The notes: generated from the sequence alone by a model not told the origin. A stretch of DNA of 64,000 nt from Muricea muricata (GCA_963855995.1 OY979716.1:93441369-93505368); one strand, 5' to 3'. Shown: positions 1 to 12,409, counted from the first letter of the stretch. Program-made: numbers and translations.

Positions 1-962
1 CTGCTTGTTAGGGAATACTGGATTCATCCACTGGCAACTTCTCTGTAGAAAACACCGTAGGAAGCTCGACCAAGTTGTTTTTATCCACATCAAACACATC
101 CAAGCTGACGACACGAAATTCGTTTAGGCTCTTTTCATTTTGCATGGTGGTGAGTGAAAGGTTTTTTCTCATGCTATACCAAGCATTTCCAACAACTCGT
201 TTGTACAAAACGACGTATTTGATCCAGTTTCAAAGAAGGCGTACGTCTGAATTACCTTAGCCGAATGCGTACACCCAACCTTCACAGGCACTATAGCCAA
301 ACGGATGGAGGAAAAACCGGCCCCTATGAGATCACGCTGACTACCATTGGTTCCACTTAACCGTTCCATCCGTCAGAACCTTTGTTCTCAACACTTTCTC
401 CACCACCTGTTTCTTCAGACGCTCCATTTAAAGGGGGTTTCTCCCTGCCATGATTCACGGATTTCGGGTGCAAGAACGTTGAATGCTTCGCTTGACAACC
501 AGATACCTTACAGAAGCTTTCCTTTGGACACGACTGGCAATATGACATTGGAAAAGACAGTTATCGTAGAGACCTCTTTTTCGTACCAGTTTTTGCCTGT
601 TATCAACAGTTTCCTTCTTGACCAACTCGCATCGAGATAGCAGATGATTGCAATTGCACATTGGACATCTGGAATTATACGGTTTTGTCCCTGTCTCATC
701 AGTTTTCTCAACGTCTTTACCAGTATCTCCCTCCGAACACGTTTTACCGTTCGTTCCAAAGGTGTATCCACTTCGAGGTCCTTTAGGATCGGGAAATGAC
801 TTATTCTTAGACCTGCTTTTTATCTTACCAAAAATGAGATGAGTTAAGGTTCTGGCGTTCACTTCAACGAATTTGGCAATGTCTTCGAATGTTATCTCTC
901 TGTTCTTGTTACTTGTTATGTCGTCGGCCACAACGCGCCATTTTTGTCTCATGGAATAGGGC
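1..962 (-). pseudogene. BEL/Pao retrotransposon, gag C-terminus and start of aspartic protease
   Basis: Read on the minus strand from 964 down to 1, this is the second half of a Pao-type Gag followed by the protease region. I see a conserved helix (VRTL-like, VNARTLTHL), then a CX2CX3HX4C zinc knuckle near 630-667 and a second Cys-rich stretch. After a frameshift comes the protease segment (169-369), whose usual D-S/T-G core reads ETG in FETGSNTSFC. A further segment (8-208) has the LTTM...VVSL signature that follows the Pao protease. At least two frameshifts and the altered active-site Asp argue for a dead copy. It runs off the left edge, where RT would follow. Its 5' half is at 5722-7273, separated by an inserted LINE. 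Confidence 0.8.
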
Positions 963-967
963 AACCT
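963..967. repeat. Target-site duplication, left copy (aacct)
   Basis: The 5-bp word aacct at 963-967 recurs at 5717-5721, on either side of the LINE. Removing one copy and the LINE rejoins the Pao gag reading frame (...VVNR + LPYSMRQKW...), a junction that matches Pao Gag proteins. Confidence 0.85.
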
Positions 968-1279
968 GGCATTGTGTATGTATATGGCGCGTATTAAACC
1001 GTGGATTTAAACGGTGTTTAATTATCTTGTGAATGACTAAGCTTTAGACACTGAAGCTTTAAACACTAAATATATTGTTGTAGACATTAGCGTTGTTTCC
1101 AAGTTGGAATGTTTTAATTTAGCTGTTCAATGGATATTTCAATGGTTTAATTCAACAATTCATATCAGCTCTACTCATCCAGTAAACTGAAGCCTGTGTT
1201 GAAGCAGTTGTTTCTGTTGAAAAAATTATGCCCTTGGTCCTAAAGTACCCAAAGCTAAAAGAAAACTCTTGATGAAGGA

Positions 1280-2590
1280 ATGATGGCCACTCGTATCTTG
1301 CGCTCTGGAGGTGAAAAGGCAACAGCTGCCATGAAAAAGGTATCAAAGCACGTGGCCAACGGCATCGAAGACAAACAACCAGAACGAAAGCCATCTGACG
1401 CTATCGACTCTGCATGTGAAAGCAGCGAACACTACAAGCGACAAATCACGGATATGTTCACAATCATCGCTGATATAAAACAGAAACAACAAGAAGAATC
1501 CCAGAAGTTTGAGTCGAAATTAACAAATTTAGCGGCTAACATGGAAACATTGGCCATCGAAAATTCCAAAATGGCGGCTGAAATCGAGTCCTTAAAATCG
1601 ACAATTACGGATTTAAGATGCGAAAATCAAACGATCAAATGCGTCCTCGACATTAAACAGGATATGTGGTCAAAAGTAGAGGGAAAGAAATCAAACAAAG
1701 CAACAAAATCGTCAGGAAACGTAAACAAATGTCCAGTAACTCAAAACCAATTTGAAGTGCTTAATGTTGAAGATTCGTCTCAATTGTCTAGCACCCTAGA
1801 AGAGGAGAACTCGGCCGCAGTTATACAAAGCAGTGAAAACCCTAATACACTGGATATGCAGCTTGACGACTATTGGAAGAGTCAGAAATATAAGTTTGAC
1901 AAAACCCGTAGAAAGGCAAAGGACGGTAACCTGAAAGAATCTAATACGAAGCCTGCCAATCCTGAAAATGCTGAAAAAACTGTTTTGGTAATAGGAGATT
2001 CCATGGTGAAGCATATTGACGCCAAGAAGATTGCTAAAGCAGCACGTTGTAAAGCGGTCTCTCACTCTTATAGTGGAGCAACTATACACCAGCTCACTGA
2101 GAAATTTAATGATGAAATTGAAAAGCAGAAATACCATACTGTGATCCTTCATGTTGGAACAAATGACTTAACCCATGATAATCCAGGAAAGGCAGCATCT
2201 AACATGGAGAACCTTATCAATAAGGTGAAATCCAGCACAACGAATATAGCAGTGTCAGGAGTTATCAAGCGTTATGATGGAAAGGTAAATAATAACATAA
2301 TCTATCATCATAATAAATTAATTCATAGCATATGTGCTAAGCAGAATATTGCATTTATTGATAACAGCTGCATTGATAAACCACTGCTAAATCGATCAAA
2401 CCTACATTTAAACCGTGAGGGTGATAGAACACTAGGAAGTGCATTTTGCAATTACTTGAAGTCGATTAGAATTAGAAAGCCTAATGCCTTACTTAATACC
2501 CAGGCCGAAAACTTTTTCTGGCCTGTCTACGGACGCAGGAAAGAATGGACTACCCACTTGAAGACAGTAAGGAGTATGATAAAGAATTGA
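1280..2590 (+). CDS. LINE ORF1 protein: coiled coil plus SGNH/GDSL esterase
   Basis: 436 residues, intact. The start is the first of two adjacent ATGs at 1280. Residues ~60-125 are charged heptad-like sequence that looks like a coiled coil, probably for trimerisation. Residues ~225-400 form an SGNH-hydrolase-like domain: VIGDSMV holds the nucleophile Ser, HVGTNDL the oxyanion-hole Asn, and SNLHLN the late catalytic His. Esterase ORF1s are known from CR1/L2-group LINEs, where they are thought to act in RNP formation or membrane/lipid contact; the substrate is unknown. It ends 81 bp before ORF2. Codon use and frame are clean over 1.3 kb, which suggests recent activity. Confidence 0.88.
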   Translation: MMATRILRSGGEKATAAMKKVSKHVANGIEDKQPERKPSDAIDSACESSEHYKRQITDMFTIIADIKQKQQEESQKFESKLTNLAANMETLAIENSKMAAEIESLKSTITDLRCENQTIKCVLDIKQDMWSKVEGKKSNKATKSSGNVNKCPVTQNQFEVLNVEDSSQLSSTLEEENSAAVIQSSENPNTLDMQLDDYWKSQKYKFDKTRRKAKDGNLKESNTKPANPENAEKTVLVIGDSMVKHIDAKKIAKAARCKAVSHSYSGATIHQLTEKFNDEIEKQKYHTVILHVGTNDLTHDNPGKAASNMENLINKVKSSTTNIAVSGVIKRYDGKVNNNIIYHHNKLIHSICAKQNIAFIDNSCIDKPLLNRSNLHLNREGDRTLGSAFCNYLKSIRIRKPNALLNTQAENFFWPVYGRRKEWTTHLKTVRSMIKN

Positions 2591-2671
2591 TTAATTGTAA
2601 CTTGGAACAACCTGTGAGTAGCAATTTTTTGACAACTCTGAATTCCATTCCCAACAAAAGGGGGATTTAAA

Positions 2672-5505
2672 ATGGCCTTTCTAAACATTGTCACATTACC
2701 AGGCAAAATAGATGAAATTAGGCACATAGTTTGTAACAAAAACATTGACTTAATTGCACTCAACGAAACACGACTAGACAGGAGTATTCCTGATGGCCTC
2801 ATTGATATAGATGGCTATGAGGTTATTAGAAAAGATCGGTCCAGAAATGGAGGTGGAGTTTGCATATATCTACGTAACTCCATCAATTTTAAAGTAAGGT
2901 CAGATCTTATTCCTACTGAACTAGAGGCAGTTTGTTTAGAAATTACTAAACCACATAGTAAACCATTTTTTGTCACCACTATTTACCGACCACCAAATGC
3001 AACTGCAGAATTTTTTGACCACTTGGAAAAACTAATTAAACAAATTGATGATGAGAATAAAGAAATGTACATTTTAGGAGACCTAAATTGTAATTTGTTA
3101 GAAGAAAAAACATTTTTCAATATGTCAACACAAAAACTATATTCTCTGTATGAATTATACCAATCATCCCAGTTGATAAAGGAACCAACCCGGATTACTA
3201 TAAAATCATCAAGCCTTATTGATCATGTGGTTACCAATACACCAGAAAAAATTTCACTATCTGGTGTTTTGCACACTGGAATTAGTGACCACAGTTTAGT
3301 TTATGCAATTAGAAAAAATTCAAACATTTTTCGGAAGGCTAATGATTTTGTTAAAATAAGAAATATGAAACATTTCAATGAGGAAAAGTTTGTTAATGAA
3401 CTCCTTAACCAACAATGGGAAAATGTGTACTTTTTTGGCGATGATCTGAATGCTATGTGGAGAATATGGAAAGAATTATTTTTAGAAGTTCTAAACAAAC
3501 ATGCCCCATTACAACACAAAAAAACTAAATCTAGTAAAGTGCCTTGCATAACAAACAAAGTAAAGTGTCTCATAACTACAAGAAACAAACTAAAAAGAAA
3601 AGCAATTACCACCAAAACAGAGACTGACTGGTCAAATTACAAGAAAATTAGAAATCAAGTAAATGTTGACCTAAGAAATGCTAAAAAGAATTATTACTCC
3701 TCAAAAATTGCTAATCAAAAGCATAATCCAAAGAAAGCATGGAAATCAATTAATGAATTACTGGGTAAACAAAAAAAAAACAATCAAAAGTCAATGAAAT
3801 CAAACTAGGTGAAAACATTCTAAATAACCCCAAAGACATTGCAGAGGGCTTCAATAATTATTTCTCAAATATTGGTCCAGATCTGGCAAGCCAAATTCAA
3901 ACATCAACTTCCAATTTTGAGACATATGTTAAAATAGCTACATCGGAATTTGCTGCATTTCAACATACCACAGTTGACAGTGTCTATCAGCTACTGAGTA
4001 GAATATCCAGCAATAAAGCAACTGGCATTGATAAAATATCATGTAAAATGATTAGGATGGCTGCACCAGCCATAGCAGATTCTTTGACATACATTTTTAG
4101 TCAGGCTATTACTCTTGCTTCCTTTCCTGATGAATGGAAAATAGCGAGAGTAATACCTCTTTTCAAAAGTGGACATCGAAATATGCCTGAAAATTATAGG
4201 CCAATTTCAATTCTTCCAGCCATAAGTAAGATAATGGAACAAATCTTATACAATCAACTTTACAATTATTTAACTGAATATGGTCTACTAAGTAGTGCCC
4301 AGTTCGGTTTCAGAAAATCTCACTCTACAGCAACAGCTCTTTTGGACTGTACCAATGAGTCGTATATGAATATCGATAAGAAAATGTTTAACCTTGTAGT
4401 CTTTATAGACTTAAAAAAAAGCATTTGATACTGTCAACCATGGTATCCTAGAAAAAAATTGAAATCTTATGGAATTATTAAGGATCAAGCTCTTGATATA
4501 TTAAAATCGTATCTCTCTAATCGACGCCAAAAGTGTCAAGTGGATAAATTTGTGTCATCAGAACGTTTCATTGAATGTGGTGTACCACAAGGTTCTATTT
4601 TAGGACCGTTACTGTTTCTGTTGTATATTAACGACTTACCCGAGTGCCTTAAGAAAACAAGACCTCGTCTATTTGCTGATGACACAAACCTCACAGCATC
4701 TAGTCATTCCATTGCTGATATTGAGATTGCAGCAAATTCTGATCTAGAAAACCTTAGACATTGGTTAATCGCAAATAAACTTAGCTTAAATGTAGCCAAA
4801 ACAGAATTTATGTTTATTGGATCTCCTCAAATGTTAAGGAATGTTTCAAATTATCAAGCTAATATTTCAATTGATAACAAACAAATCAAGCAAGTCAATA
4901 AATCCAAGGCACTAGGAACAATAGTTGATCAACATTTATCCTGGAAGCCTAATACTGAAAACATATGCAAAAAAATAACATCAGGAATCTCAGCTCAACG
5001 TCGTGTCAAACCATTTATTGCTGAAAGAGGTACACTTATTTCTATATACAATGCCATCGTACGTCCTTACTTCGATTATTGTTGTGAAGTTTGGGATGTA
5101 TTTGGTGAAATACAATCTAAACGATTGCAAAAGCTCCAAAATAGAGCTGCTCGAATTATTTCTAGCATGAGCAATGATGTAGATCATTCTGTTGCTTTGC
5201 ATGTCTTAGGCTGGGAGCCACTTGATATCACGAGAAAAAAAGCAAAAGCAAGAATGATGTACAAAACCCTAAACAATATAAGCCCTGAATCTCTTACAAA
5301 GCTCTTTCACTGTAAAAATGAAACGACAAAATATAATCTAAGAAATATTTCTGGTAGCCTTTGTTTACCACAACCACGCACCAATAGTATGAAAAATAGT
5401 TTTATGTACGATGGTGCTGAACTATGGAACTCCATTCCAAAAGAAATTAGAGAAAGGAAATCCTTATCATGCTTTCAAAATAAAATTGCTACTCACGCAT
5501 TCTAA
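2672..5505 (+). CDS. LINE ORF2: APE endonuclease + reverse transcriptase, with three homopolymer frameshifts
   Basis: The N-terminal APE endonuclease has the catalytic Glu in LNETRLD, the DLNCNL motif and the SDH triad element in GISDHSLV. The RT domain follows with NYRPIS, QFGFRKSHST, VPQGSILGPLLF and the catalytic FADDTNL. The C-terminal part carries YNAIVRPYFDYCCEVWD and YNLR, typical of this group. The frame is broken at an A-run near 3770-3779 (one base short), by one extra A in the run at 4413-4420, and by one missing A at 4452-4458; the last two cancel. Frames before and after are open, so this is either a very young dead copy or an intact ORF with base-calling errors. Confidence 0.85.
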
Positions 5506-5716
5506 AGTAAAACCACTTGTACATAGCGTAATCTATAAACTATTGTAATCTTTTACGTATTTTTCTGCTATTTGTAAATAAGTTAACGATTCTTGTTCAT
5601 ACTATCCTTTAATTTCTTTTCTACTTTTGTAATTTTCTTGTTACACGCCCCCTGTGGAAATCAGCTTCGGTTTACAAGGTCAGCGTGGGTAAATAAAGTT
5701 CTCTATCTATCTATCT
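5506..5716 (+). other. LINE 3' UTR with (TCTA)n tail
   Basis: Non-coding tail containing ctgtggaaatcagcttcgg and ataaagttc before four to five TCTA units. The relic ending near 11570 has a related tail (cctgtgaaaaccagcactg), which supports a common family. Confidence 0.7.
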
Positions 5717-5721
5717 AACCT
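5717..5721. repeat. Target-site duplication, right copy (aacct)
   Basis: Partner of 963-967; see the LINE entry. Confidence 0.85.
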
Positions 5722-7273
5722 ATTGACGACATTTTGTAAACTGTCCTGATTCTCAAGTTTGCTGAGATGACCAATTTCTCTGAGGGTATTTTTGCAGCTT
5801 GTAAGCAAGACAGAGAAACTTTGAAGTGCCTCATCGCTCGCCATCTTCAGCCAAGATTTGCGGCCCCTTTGCTATCCGATCCAAATACGCTGTAGCTATT
5901 CTGTAACTCTGGCCGTAATGCTGTTTCAAAAGTTCCCGTGCCGTACGATATCCTTCTTCGGGGTCCATGGGCAAACAAATTCGCATCAGTTCCCGGACGT
6001 CACCAGTCTCGTATTGGACCAGATAATACAACAGGTATTATTGTAGGTGGTCTTTGCTTCAATGAGGTTCTCAAAAGATCGGATAAAATGACAGTACTCG
6101 GCAGGGTCTCCGCTATATGTGGGGACTTTAACGTTGGGTAGCATCGTGGAGAGAGCCCGTTGCTGCTATTGGTTTAATAATTGTTGAAATTGATAATGGG
6201 CATATCGGATTGCTGTGCTCCCCTAAACGGCTTCGCTTGCTGCTCAGCTGAGTTCAGTTGCTGGGAAACTTGACATTCTTCGGTATTCTCGCGCTAAGAC
6301 TCCACACGTTCACTACCATAATGGGGAGCTGGTTGAAAGGATGACGAAGTTGGCTTGGTATTATTATCTGGCTTTGTTGGTTGATAGGAATCTTGTTTGG
6401 GCTTAGAAATTTCTGGTTGAGACCTCAGTGGTTGGTACTGTTGCCAGGTTTCATGACAAAGTACTGGTTGATGTAGTTGTGATGGTAGCTGGTCATAATT
6501 TCCTCGAGTTCCAACCATAGCATACGCTTTCTCTTCTGCTTCGGCCTTTGCAATTTCTGCTACTAGCTGTAGTTGATGCTTTCCCTACTTAAGACGCAAT
6601 TTCTTTTTGTCTTGCCGTCGTTTCTGAGCTAGCTCTTCGTATTGTAAATATAGTTCTTGTTCTTCTAGATCCTGCGGTTACTTTAGAGCGGCCACCTCAG
6701 CCACTAACGCTGCCTTTTTCGCTGCAGCGATTGCCATATTGTTAAGGGTCGTTGACCTGGCTTGAGATCTTTGCGAGGTCACGATTGAATTCCTTGTTTT
6801 ACTTCGGCTTTTTGTTCGATGTCGCTCGCAGAGTCGCCCGGCTCTACTTCATGCTCTAACATTGACTGTTCGTTTGAAAAGTTAACTAACTATTTGTCTA
6901 AAGCTCGCTGAAAGTTCTGGATTCTTTGAGTTTTAATCTGTAGATATTCGTCTAAGTCTTTGCGATCGTAATCATCTTCAATTTTTGCCTGATAATGCTC
7001 GTGGGCGGTATGAAACTTGTTTACGACGTCGCTGAACCTACGACGTCATTGTACTTTGACCTTTACTTCACCTGAGCCTCTCAAGTTTAATTTCAACTCG
7101 GTCAGTTCTTTTATCTTCTTAGTAACATCCCCTTTTGCTACAGATCGTTTTCTTCGTAGTTGTTCGGGTCCTTCAAGGGCTGTCTCTGCTTTAGTTAAAG
7201 ACACGTCCGCCCGCTTCGCATGACTATCGCTCATCACGCTTGTTGATTCCCTGTCTGAGTATGACATCTCCAT
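5722..7273 (-). pseudogene. BEL/Pao gag, N-terminal and central part
   Basis: Upstream half of the Pao Gag, minus strand, probably starting at the ATG at 7271-7273. It begins with a basic/acidic region (7046-7273: AKRADVSLTKAETALEG), continues through a charged coiled-coil-like stretch near 6540-6700 (EELAQKRRQDKKKLRLK) and a Gln/Pro-rich linker (6294-6518). It then enters the conserved Pao Gag core at 5722-6031 ([31 protein letters not shown], then SLQNVVNR). The frame is broken several times. The LINE sits between its last codons here and those at 962. I could not define an LTR or primer-binding site upstream of 7273. Confidence 0.75.
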
Positions 7274-9260
7274 AATTCGTAGTTATACAGAAAACATCCC
7301 TGATTAAAGTCTGTCCGTTGAAGATGCCGCTATCGCTGAGAGATATCTTCGAACTAATGTAGGACTCAACCGCCCACCTCGAAGACAAAGTAAGAATCGA
7401 CAGTCTGTTCGCCAAAGAGTCTACTAGTCTTTTACCAAAGTTCAATCATCATCCGATCATAAGGCATACGTAATAAATTACTCATAAATTATAATTGTAA
7501 ACAAATTGAGTCCTACAACCCGGAGTGATCAAGTGATCTGAAAGGTTGAGTTGTAGTCGATTATTGCGTCCTGAAAACAAGCGTAATCGATTGTTATGGA
7601 AACAAGCACAAAATGGTAGATAGAGACATCGTAAAAAATCATGATGTTGAATTGTGACCCTGATACAGAGCTATTATTTTTATTGCGGTTTTCAACGAAG
7701 TTAGGGATATTTGTATCATAAAAGGTATTCTTAGAAAACATAAATACCATCAGATTCTACAAAAGCGTACTTTATCGTTTAGGAAAAGCCTGTGAAGATC
7801 GACGATGATTTACTTGTGTCTTTAAAGAAGATACGAAAACCAAGACAATTCAGCGCTCATGCAGTATATCGTAGATCAATCTCCAAAGTTTATCAAATTC
7901 TAAACTAGTAGAAACATTTTAAAGAAAAAAATCAAGTGGGTGGGCAGGAGCCAAGACAAGTCATGAGATGTAATTGCCCCTTGTTGGAGTGATATTTCAC
8001 AATTGACAATACTAAATCTATTGTGATTGAAATCAATAGTAACAAAATATTTAGTCAAAGGAAAAGACTTCAGACATCAAGTACTAAAATTATATAGTTA
8101 CTTCTTTAAATTACTTAGTTGAGGAAAAAGACACTTGTGTTGTGATGCAAAGCGGTAACGTTACATAAAATGACAAATAACAATTCATTATCGACTGGAC
8201 TCATACTTTTGGCACCTACTGTATATACAAACAGACCCTTCCATGTGATTTATATTTTTGGTCGCGCCTGAATAACTGATAACTTTTTATATTAATAACA
8301 TCACCAGGAATTGAGTCTTTTAACAATGTCTCATTAAAGAAAGCGATATCTATTTCGTTTGTAGAAGGGATGCAGCAGCAATTTCGTCAATTTTTGGTGC
8401 CAAGGACATGCCTTGAATTTGGTGCCATTAAATTTGTGACCTTAAGACATTTTCTTCATACCATCCAATGGACAATTCTCATGCAGATAGACAATATTTC
8501 GATCATTAAAATATGAAAAAAGTCTTTACTCACAGCTAAAAAGCTAACAGCTTCTTTAAATTGGTCTGTGGCCTATCCAGTGTCGAGAATTTCAAGGGCG
8601 AATATTCATATATTGGTAGTCACAAATATTGAAAACAATCGATTTCAAAAGAATATGCAAAACACGACATACTACCCCTCCGAATATTCACTCCTCCGAT
8701 AATTACGGCTGGTTACACCACTTTAAATTAGCAAAATTGAAAACGTTTCTTAGCAAAATGTTCAAGTGTAGGTAAAGGAAATATCTAGTACTGCGAAGTC
8801 CGCAAAGTTTGCAAATTTTGTATACATATATATTACGAACAGGCCGGAGAGCCTACGACATATGAGACGAATGCGGCAGGATTTCCCGTGGCCCGAATAC
8901 ACGTATGAATATACAAAATTCTCAGCCTGCACGTGGCTATATTTTCATACTAAGTACATTTTGCGACCATACTTTGCAATTTTATCGTTCTCAGGATGTT
9001 CGATTTACCTATGATGAAAGATTCAGTCCACAATGCTGGGATCAAAATTAAGCATATTATAAGAATGGTCTGTTATGTGCTGTTATAGCTAATTATATAT
9101 TGATACGACAGCTGAAGTTTTGGGCCGCAAACTTACCTCGTTTGACACTCGAAATTCAAAACTTTCCCAAGAAATATTCGCCTATACATACGTCTTATAA
9201 TTCCACGTCCAAGAATGCCTAAGACGTTAACGTTCGATATTTAACACAAACCAATCAAGA
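7274..9260. other. About 2 kb with no recognisable gene
   Basis: The first ~170 bases (to ~7445) may be the Pao leader, as a minus-strand frame stays open there. The rest is AT-rich sequence with only short shadow frames. If the Pao LTR is present it should lie in 7450-8000, but I see no clear TG...CA termini or repeat copy in the window. Confidence 0.4.
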
Positions 9261-9379
9261 GACATTTGTATTTGGCATGTTGCAAGCAGAGTAGCTTCAA
9301 CTTACTACTCGATCATGCAAGCTCATTATCAAACAATTGGACAGGTAACAGACACGACAGACATAGCTTTCCGGCAAAT

Positions 9380-9960
9380 TGCTTTAAAGTATCAGACTTG
9401 CGCTTTAACATCGGAATTAATAATAATGTTGTATTGCCAGTTATCTCCCAAAAATTCTTCTGAAATTATTTTGATGCAAGACAGACTTTCGATGCTCATA
9501 TTGAAGATGTATGTAAAAAATTGTGCTGGTATTGGTGTTTTTAGACAAATTAGACCCTTTGTTCTCAAAGATTGCCTTCTTAAATTATGTAAATCCTTGA
9601 TTTTGATTATTGTTCTCCTTTGTGGGACACATGGGACAAGACATTGAAAGATGACTAGCAGACAATTTAAGATCGTGCTGCTAGAGTAATCTCGGAATCA
9701 AACTATGGTATCAGATTTAAAAATATCTTAACAAATCTACAATTGAAAATTCACTTGATGTAAGACGCAAAAAGCTAAAATGTGTTTTTCTATACGAGGT
9801 ACTGATTGGGATTTCGGCACCATGTTGCGGTAAAAACCTGGAAAGACTACGTGTCCTTTCCAGAGGGGCTATGTCTGATTCAGAAACTAATCTAAACGAA
9901 GCTTTAAATTTACTGCATCAGCCTTATGGAACAAAACGCTGCAACATTAAGCTAATTTAA
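9380..9960 (+). pseudogene. Degenerate LINE ORF2 C-terminal relic
   Basis: Three-frame reading gives pieces of the region C-terminal to the RT of CR1/L2-type LINEs: VKNCAGIGVFRQIRPFV, then FDYCSPLWDT in another frame, then DRAARVIS. Stops and indels are frequent. Its tail does not continue into the next relic, which starts again at the RT core, so the two are separate insertions or a rearranged copy. Confidence 0.6.
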
Positions 9961-10129
9961 ACGCCAACTGTCGAAGTTACCTTTTCATGAAGCTACTTAG
10001 CTCCTAATAACTATGATCTTACTTGCATATGCGTGTTTGCATGTATGTCTACAAGAAACCAAGTAACCTCATTTTCATGTTATACCACTGAGCTTTGCGA
10101 CTCTTATTAATGCCAGTAGTTCATTCAAC

Positions 10130-11575
10130 TTTACAAGCATAACGCTTCAAGAAACGATCGATGCACTAAACGAAATTAAAACTAGGAAGTCTCCAGGGCC
10201 TGATGGTATTAGTACTAGGTTACTAAAAGACGCATCCAACATTCTGGCTGGAACCACTGGTGAATATTTTCAATGTACTCTTTCAAGGAGCAGTTTTCCC
10301 TAACGATTGGAAACTAGCAAAAGTAACCCCATATTTTAAGAAGGAAACAAAGCAGACTGCGGAAATTATAGACCAATATCAGCTGTGGCCAAACGTTTCG
10401 AAAAATTGTTGTATCGGCAACTAAGTTCATTTCTGAATCTGAATGGCATTCTTGTGGAGCAGCAGTCTGCTTTCCGTTACCAACATTTCACAGAAGCTGC
10501 ACTACTTAGTTCTGCAAACGAATGGTTTTTCAATATGGACAGAGGCTTACTTAAAGAATCTTATTTGTAGACCTTAAGAAAGCTTTTGATAATGTTGACC
10601 ATCATATTCTTTCATCAAAGCTTGATTCATATGGTATTAAAGGAGCAAGCTTGAAATGGTTTAAATCTTATCTTTCTGGTCGAAGCCAAATGTGCTCTGT
10701 GAATAGGAGGATTTCCTCTGTTTGAGAAATAAAATGCGAGGGTACCTCAGGGCTCTAACCTTGGACCTACTTTATTCCTATACACAAATTATCTTCCCAA
10801 TTGTTTAAAGACAACCAAAGCAAATATTTTTGCTGATGACACAAACCTGTCTTGTGAAAGGCTTGGTCCATATGAAATTGAGACCAAACTTAATAAAGAC
10901 ATTGAAAATGTTCATAGGAGGTTAACAGCTAACAAACTCTCATTATACTCTCAAGACATCGCTTAACCGGGGAAACAACATCAAATGAGTCTTCCAAAAA
11001 AAGTCACTGGACATGATCCTGGACGAACAGTTAAAATGGGATAGGCATAAAGAGGAGCAATGTAAAATAATTTCAAATAATATTGCCGTTCGTTCCATGC
11101 AAACGCTGGACAGTATCAACTGGCTTCAATTAGAAAAACTTCTAAAACAACAAGAATAATTATGACATTGAAAGGACTAACTGGTCGATCACCTCGATAT
11201 CTTGAAAAATTGTTTTCGCAAGTCAAAATGACGATTACAATTTAAGAATTAACCAAACAAAATTGAAGCTCCCCAAACCTAAGACAAATTCTTTTAAAAG
11301 CAGTTTCTCGTGTAGTGCTGCGAAATACTGGAACAAATTTCTAAATGAAACCACTGAAAATTATAATCACAGCCTTGTCGTTTAAACGGCAATAATTTAA
11401 TTTATTTGTTAATGAGTTACATTTGTAACCTTTGTAATAGTTACTTTCTCTTTGTTATTTTATTGATAGTTTAGTTGTAAATACACGGGCCTGTGAAAAC
11501 CAGCACTGTAAATATTATTAGCTGACCAGGTTACCGTGTATGAATATTTTTATTAAAGATTTAATTTTAAAATAA
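10130..11575 (+). pseudogene. Degenerate LINE reverse-transcriptase relic with 3' end
   Basis: Broken pieces of a CR1/L2-group ORF2 in order: RKSPGPDGIS, NYRPISAVAKRFEKLLY, the palm motif region DLKKAFDNVDHHIL, then FADDTNLSCE (10827-10865). After that come scattered C-terminal pieces and a 3' UTR with cctgtgaaaaccagcactg and a tttattaaag end. At least six frameshifts or stops. The QQSAFR motif replaces the usual QFGFR. Much older than the LINE at 968-5716. Confidence 0.72.
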
Positions 11576-12405
11576 TTACAAATGACGTTTTAAGGTAGCT
11601 ATAGCGATATTGACTGAATTCTAACGACCTTTAATTTTTACCAAACCATATGAATATTCTCGAATGTCGATGTCCAGTGCGCGAGGTATATGTTTCATTG
11701 ACGACAATACAGATGACAGAAATGTAGCGTTAGGATTCCGAAAATGATATTGCACAACAACATCAACTGTACGTTAATGCAGCGAAAGCTCGTTCACAAG
11801 GTAGATGTAGCGCTTTCCAGACGAAGCTACTTGTCTTGATGTCAACAAGTGTTCTATAGCTAAAGTGATAGGTCGACGGAAATGGATGTAGTGTCGGACA
11901 ATCAAATGATTAACTGAACAACATCAAATTTATTGAACATATAACGCATGACGTCACATCGTCTCCTATGGCTGCCGAAATTATTATAAATATGTAAATT
12001 TCTATTATCAATTGCTATTTGTTCTTTAAGCATTAAAATGTAACATAATTGCACCACCAATTTTAAATAGCAAAATGTCAGATATTTAATTCACTAAAAA
12101 CGTACAGTCATTATACCATGTCATTTCAGTTCAACATTCCTATTGTAACAACCTCATCCCCAGGACCATTTATCAATATTATTTTCTCCAGGCAAATATA
12201 CGGATATACGGTGTTGAATAAATTAACTGTGTGAGGTAATAGACCAATGAGATTGCAAAAGATAGCAGCCAGTGCAAAGGCCTTTTTCCTCCCTCCATTC
12301 TAGAAAAGGCCATTTTTGCTGTTTAGCATATTTTGCTATTGTAAGTGGTTATTATTCTTCGAATACGTCGAATAGATATAGAAGTGTGGTTATATACCTA
12401 TATTC
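11576..12405. other. Intergenic, nothing recognised
   Basis: AT-rich sequence without coding signal on either strand. A small imperfect hairpin (aaaggccttttt / aaaaggcc) lies near 12270-12315. Confidence 0.4.
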
Positions 12406-12409
12406 GGAA

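Larger units (their letters stand above)
968..5716 (+). mobile_element. Full-length CR1/L2-group LINE with esterase-type ORF1
   Basis: A ~4.75-kb non-LTR retrotransposon: 5' UTR 968-1279, ORF1 1280-2590, ORF2 2672-5505, 3' UTR 5506-5716 ending in a short (TCTA)n run instead of poly(A), as is common in L2/CR1-group elements. It is flanked by a 5-bp target duplication (aacct) and inserted in a BEL/Pao gag of opposite orientation. All coding domains of the family are present. The only defects I find in ORF2 are three one-base changes in A runs. The clade name within CR1/L2/Crack is uncertain without a tree. Confidence 0.88.

Noticed and set aside
1796..2152. Minus-strand 118-residue frame
   Set aside because: Lies antisense within the intact esterase ORF1 of the LINE.
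3301..3615. Minus-strand 104-residue frame
   Set aside because: Antisense to the LINE ORF2 endonuclease/linker.
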